From Actinomycetes bacterium (GTDB lineage: Bacteria; Actinomycetota; Acidimicrobiia; Acidimicrobiales; JAKAOS01), in contig JAJYWE010000013.1 in assembly GCA_021791675.1 (NCBI GenBank), positions 3,378 through 55,413 of the forward strand: a stretch of 52,036 nt of DNA, read 5' to 3'. Shown here in pieces: positions 48,872 to 52,036 of the stretch (positions are counted from its first letter, which is position 1; every line of letters starts with the position of its first letter). A program made the position numbers and the translations under genes. Under the pieces are notes generated by a model, which worked only from the letters and a program-made list of their open reading frames with translations, was not told where the DNA came from and did not search any database.

Positions 48872-50167
48872 ATGGCTGAGCACTGGGAGATCGAGCCGAG
48901 CGGGCCGCTGCAGGGAGACGTCGAGCTCGCGGGGTCGAAGAACGCAGTCACCAAGCTGATGGTCGCATCGCTGCTCGGGACCGGGCCGAGCCGCATCCGC
49001 AACGCACCGCGCGTCGGGGACGTGGACATCACGGCGTCGATGCTGCGGTCGCTCGGGGCTGGCGTGGAGGTCGTGGGCGACGACGTCGTGGTGGACCCGG
49101 AGGGCCTCCGGGAGTCGCAGGTGCCTGCGAGCTACACGGGCATGAACCGCGTCCCCGCGCTGCTCATCGGGCCGCTCCTCCACCGCGTCGGGGAAGCCGT
49201 CGTCCCGCTGGCCGGTGGCGACCGAATCGGGATGAGGCCACTCGACTTCCACCTGGACGCCCTCCGGAGCCTCGGCGCCGAGGTCTCGCTCACCGAGACG
49301 GGGATCGAGGCGAAGACCGCCGGCCTCCACGGGGCGCGCATCCGCCTGCCCTTCCCGAGCGTCGGAGCGACCGAGAGCGTCCTGCTCAGCGCGTCGGTGG
49401 CCGAGGGGCGAACGGTGCTCGAGAACGCGGCAGTGGAGCCGGAGGTCGTGGAGCTCGCCCTCTTCCTCCAGCGCATGGGGGCCGGAGTCGAGCTCAAGCC
49501 GGACCGGCGCTTCGTCGTCGAGGGTGTCCCGGAGCTCGGTCGGGCCTGCCAGCGCCTCGGCGGGGACCGCATCGAGGCGTTCTCCTATCTCGTTGCCGGT
49601 CTGGCGACCGGGGGGCGCGTGCGCGTCGTCGGCTGCAACCAGGACCGCCTCGTGACCGCGATCTCCACCCTGCACCGCATGGGCGCCCGCTTCACCATCA
49701 CGGACAGCTCGATCGAGGCCAGCGCCACCGAGCTGCGGCCCGCCGCCGTGCACACCGAGCCGCACCCCGGGTTCATGACCGACTGGCAGCCGCCGCTGGT
49801 GCTGCTCTTCACCCAGGTGGACGGGATGTCGATCCTCCACGAGACGGTCTTCGAGGACCGGCTCGGCTACGTGGACGCGCTCCGGCACATGGGGGGCCAG
49901 GTCGAGCTCTACGACCAGTGCCTCACCGGGCACGAGTGCCGCTTCTTCGAGTCCAACTGGCGCCACTCGGTCGTCGTCCGGGGCCGCACCCCGCTCGTGG
50001 CCGCCGAGCTCACGATGCCGGACATCCGCGCCGGTTTCGCCTACGTGCTCGCCGCAGCGACCGGGCAGGGCCGCTCGGTGGTCCACGGCGTCGGCCTGCT
50101 CGAGCGGGGCTACGACCGGGTGCTCGAGAAGTTCACCAACCTGGGGCTGCAGATCACGCCCGGGTGA
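48872..50167 (+). CDS. murA: UDP-GlcNAc 1-carboxyvinyltransferase MurA with Asp at the catalytic Cys position
   Basis: MurA adds enolpyruvate to UDP-GlcNAc, the first step of peptidoglycan synthesis. The 431-aa protein has LAGSKNAVTKLM (Lys-Asn pair, residues 23-24), MTDWQPPLVLLFTQVDG (Asp-bearing site), MPDIRAGFAYVLAAAT and LLERGYDRVLEKFTNLG. In the catalytic loop the sequence is GGDRIGMRPLDFH: Asp117 replaces the usual Cys. The same change in Mycobacterium tuberculosis MurA leaves activity but removes fosfomycin sensitivity. ATG 48872 is chosen over the track's 48797, which adds nonconserved residues. Confidence 0.93.
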   Translation: MAEHWEIEPSGPLQGDVELAGSKNAVTKLMVASLLGTGPSRIRNAPRVGDVDITASMLRSLGAGVEVVGDDVVVDPEGLRESQVPASYTGMNRVPALLIGPLLHRVGEAVVPLAGGDRIGMRPLDFHLDALRSLGAEVSLTETGIEAKTAGLHGARIRLPFPSVGATESVLLSASVAEGRTVLENAAVEPEVVELALFLQRMGAGVELKPDRRFVVEGVPELGRACQRLGGDRIEAFSYLVAGLATGGRVRVVGCNQDRLVTAISTLHRMGARFTITDSSIEASATELRPAAVHTEPHPGFMTDWQPPLVLLFTQVDGMSILHETVFEDRLGYVDALRHMGGQVELYDQCLTGHECRFFESNWRHSVVVRGRTPLVAAELTMPDIRAGFAYVLAAATGQGRSVVHGVGLLERGYDRVLEKFTNLGLQITPG

Positions 50168-51354
50168 CGTTCGGGGCGAACGGGCACCTCTTCGCCTACG
50201 GGGACGCCACCAACTACTCCTACTCCGGATCGCTCCAGGGCTGGCGTGGCGGTGGTCGCCGCTCCCGATGTCACGCAGAGCACTCTCACCTACGACGGCC
50301 TCGGCCAGGCCGACCCAGACCGCCAAGGGTGTCACCGAGCACTTCGCCTCCGACCAGGTCGCGCCGGTTCCGCTGATCCTCACCGACGGGACCGAGGACG
50401 ACGTCTCCACACCTCCGGCACGCCCATCGAAGAGGTAGCCTCTCCGCCACGAGCACCTCGTCCGCCACCTCCCTCCTCCAGGACGGGACGGGATCGACGC
50501 GACTCCTCGCGAACTCCACGGGCTCGGTGGTCGCCACCTACGCGTATGACGCCTACGGGAACCTGACGACCGCGTCCGGAACTGCGACCACGCCGCTGCT
50601 CTTCCCGAGGCAGTACTTCGACCAGGCACTCGGGGCCGACGACCTCCCGGCCCGGTGGGACGACCCGGGGAGCGCGCAGTTCCTCTCCGTCGACCCACTT
50701 CTCGCCGCCACGGAGACCCCCTTCGGCGACGCAGGCGGGGATCCGGTCAACGGGAGTGATCCGACGGGACTTGCCGGTGGGCCCGGAGAGGCCGGCTGTA
50801 CGGGGAGGCTCGCTGGGCTCGTTATGTGCCCGGCGGAGATCGCTGCCGTGCAGGCCGCTGCTGGGCCGGTCCTCTCCGACATCGGCTCTTTCGTGGTTGC
50901 CCACCACACCGCCATCGAGGTCGGCATCGGCGTCGCGCTCGGCGTCGTCGCGGCCGCGACTGGCGTCGGCGCAGTGGCCGAGGGTGTCGCCGCCTTCGCC
51001 GCCAAAGGTGAAGCCGAGGCGGCGGCTACGGAGCTCTCGGCGCAGCTCGGAGGAGTCTCGCTCGCCACGGGGTCTGCCAGCACACTCCTTGACGGAGCGA
51101 ACTGCACGTTGGGCCACAACGCGACCGCGTGCGTCGGCCTCGGCCTGGGCCTCGGCCTGGGCCTCGTGAGCGGCCTGGCCTCGGGGGCTGGTGAGTTCGG
51201 GGCAGCTGCCGGCTTCGGGCTCGATACTCTTCGCGGTGGTGCCCTGTTCGGTGCAGGTCTGTTCGGAACGTCCGTCGGGATCGCGGGCGGGACCCTCGAC
51301 ACCGCCTCGGGTGTCGAGGAGCTCCTGAGCCGAGGTGCCTGTGGAGCCTCCTGA
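50168..51354 (+). pseudogene. Decayed Rhs-repeat gene fragment (C-terminal part)
   Basis: Rhs-like peptide pieces appear in order but in different frames: QSTLTYDGLGQ, then TAKGVTEHFASDQ...PLILTDGTEDD, TSGTPIEEV, and LLQDGTGSTRLLANSTGSVVATYAYDAYGNLTT. From 50527 the last frame stays open through QFLSVDPLLAATETPFGDAGG and DPVNGSDPTGL, the end of the Rhs core, and a ~190-residue Gly/Ala-rich hydrophobic tip (AIEVGIGVALGVVAAATGVG; TACVGLGLGLGLGLVSGLASG). At least three frameshifts and loss of the upstream core show decay. Rhs proteins deliver C-terminal toxin tips; this tip is not a recognised nuclease. Confidence 0.75.
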
Positions 51355-51685
51355 GCATCCCCACCTGCTCCCCTTCGAGAAGCGCTACGTGGCGTGGGTC
51401 TGCAACGCTCAGCTGCCGAAGCTGACGGCTTCGTCGCCGGGAACCCCCGAGGAGAACGAACGCGTTGCGTTCGGGAGGGGACTCCTCGGGTGCTCAGCTC
51501 TCTGGGTGGGCATCAGTTCGCCTTGGCTTATCGTAATGTTCCTGCTCATACTGACGGTGGGGACCTCATGGTCTCTGCTCGCCGCCGCTGCCGGATTTGC
51601 CTGCCTGGGTATGTCGGTTGTCCGAAGGCGGCAGTCGAAAGCGTTCCGCGTGCGTAGCACGACCACGCCAGCACCAGAGCACTGA
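51335..51685 (+). CDS. Small two-helix membrane protein behind the Rhs tip (possible immunity protein)
   Basis: A 116-aa frame starting at GTG 51335 (or GTG 51341), overlapping the end of the Rhs frame by 20 bases. It has a soluble N-terminus (HPHLLPFEKRYVAWVCNAQLPKL) and two membrane helices (LLGCSALWVGISSPWLIVMFLLILTVG; LLAAAAGFACLGMSVV). The base composition is less GC-rich than its neighbours. Rhs tips are normally followed by an immunity gene, so that role is an inference from position; the sequence is not recognised. Confidence 0.55.
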   Translation: MPVEPPEHPHLLPFEKRYVAWVCNAQLPKLTASSPGTPEENERVAFGRGLLGCSALWVGISSPWLIVMFLLILTVGTSWSLLAAAAGFACLGMSVVRRRQSKAFRVRSTTTPAPEH

Positions 51686-51941
51686 CCGCTCGCGCCCGAC
51701 GCGAAGCGGGACGGTACGGACGCTCGCGCCGTCCGGGGCTGACATTCGGGGCTCCGGCTGGTGGACCGCAGTGCGAGTGGCGCCCTACACGGGAAGCCGC
51801 CGTGGACCCGCAGGAGCACCAAACCGACCCCGGAGCCAGACGACGCCGAGCTCCCCGAGGGCTGGCGCCCCGCCGAGGTGGCTGGGTCTGCGATCTCCTG
51901 GACGACCCTGCTGGACCTCGGGTGGGGTACGGTTCGGGCCG
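51686..51941. other. Intergenic stretch with no recognised feature
   Basis: I see no convincing gene; the minus-strand track ORFs (51409-51822, 51785-52015) lack any recognisable pattern. The only notable element is TACGGT at 51928-51933, eight bases before GTG 51942. Confidence 0.4.
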
Positions 51942-52036
51942 GTGGTGACCGTCGAGCCGCAGGCGGAGAGGTCGCAGCGAGAGCCGGGATCGATGTCCGT
52001 TGTCCTGGTCGACACGACGTGGCGCCCGGGGCCGAC
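51942..52036 (+). CDS. Possible start of a gene running off the right edge
   Basis: GTG 51942 opens a frame VVTVEPQAERSQREPGSMSV VLVDTTWRPGP that is still open at the window end. TACGGT lies eight bases upstream, similar to the leaderless starts elsewhere in this window. The VLVDTTWRPGP strand faintly recalls the N-terminus of some alpha/beta hydrolases, but 31 residues are too few for a call. Confidence 0.3.
   Translation, partial: MVTVEPQAERSQREPGSMSVVLVDTTWRPGP

Noticed and set aside
51785-52015. Minus-strand 76-aa ORF at the right edge
   Set aside because: No domain, no start signal and a composition typical of shadow frames.
1-52036. tRNA, rRNA or insertion-sequence genes
   Set aside because: I scanned the gaps by eye and found no cloverleaf, rRNA-like segment or transposase; a covariance search would be needed to be certain.

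Overview
This is a very GC-rich, densely packed actinobacterial chromosome segment. The Pup-proteasome set (mpa, dop, pup, prcB, prcA, pafA), a fused CofG/CofH FO synthase for coenzyme F420, OpcA, a DUF4193 protein and the pafA-tatA-tatC-helY order all point to Actinomycetota. A deep lineage such as Acidimicrobiia fits best, but that is inference; I cannot run a phylogeny. Starts are often GTG, and 1-4 nt stop/start overlaps (GTGA, ATGA, TGATG) are the rule.

Layout. (1) 1-1004: 3' part of selD, read through an in-frame UGA, so it is very likely a selenoprotein. (2) 1145-2021: two small proteins. (3) 2161-13041, minus strand: a nine-gene hopanoid operon, in transcription order hpnC, hpnD, hpnE, a prenyl diphosphate synthase, shc, an HpnG-IspH fusion, hpnH, a ketol-acid reductoisomerase-like protein and an SDR. 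It spans HMBPP reduction, farnesyl diphosphate and squalene synthesis, cyclisation and side-chain addition; the last two oxidoreductases are not standard members. (4) 13042-14359: a 15-bp repeat array and a MerR+TetR double-HTH regulator. (5) 14360-19685: DegV protein, membrane/coiled-coil protein, acyl-CoA synthetase, small ORF, LOG-family protein. (6) 19690-28629, minus strand: fbiC and an oxidative/non-oxidative pentose phosphate operon tkt-tal-zwf-opcA-pgl, with a hairpin that hides the pgl ribosome binding site. (7) 28711-31999: membrane fatty-acid desaturase, three small membrane proteins, tRNA m1A58 methyltransferase, cupin, ferredoxin. (8) 32121-40326: Pup-proteasome locus. (9) 40469-46243: tatA, tatC, helY and a two-domain ThyX-like protein. 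(10) 46369-50167: DUF4193 protein, repeat protein, GNAT, Nudix, murA with Asp at the catalytic Cys position. (11) 50168-52036: a decayed Rhs element with a membrane ORF behind it, then a possible gene start at the right edge.

Recurring themes are a TAnnnT -10 box placed 6-9 nt before the start codon of many first genes (leaderless transcripts), and short in-frame tandem repeats at gene ends and in gaps. No tRNA, rRNA, CRISPR array or insertion sequence was recognised.
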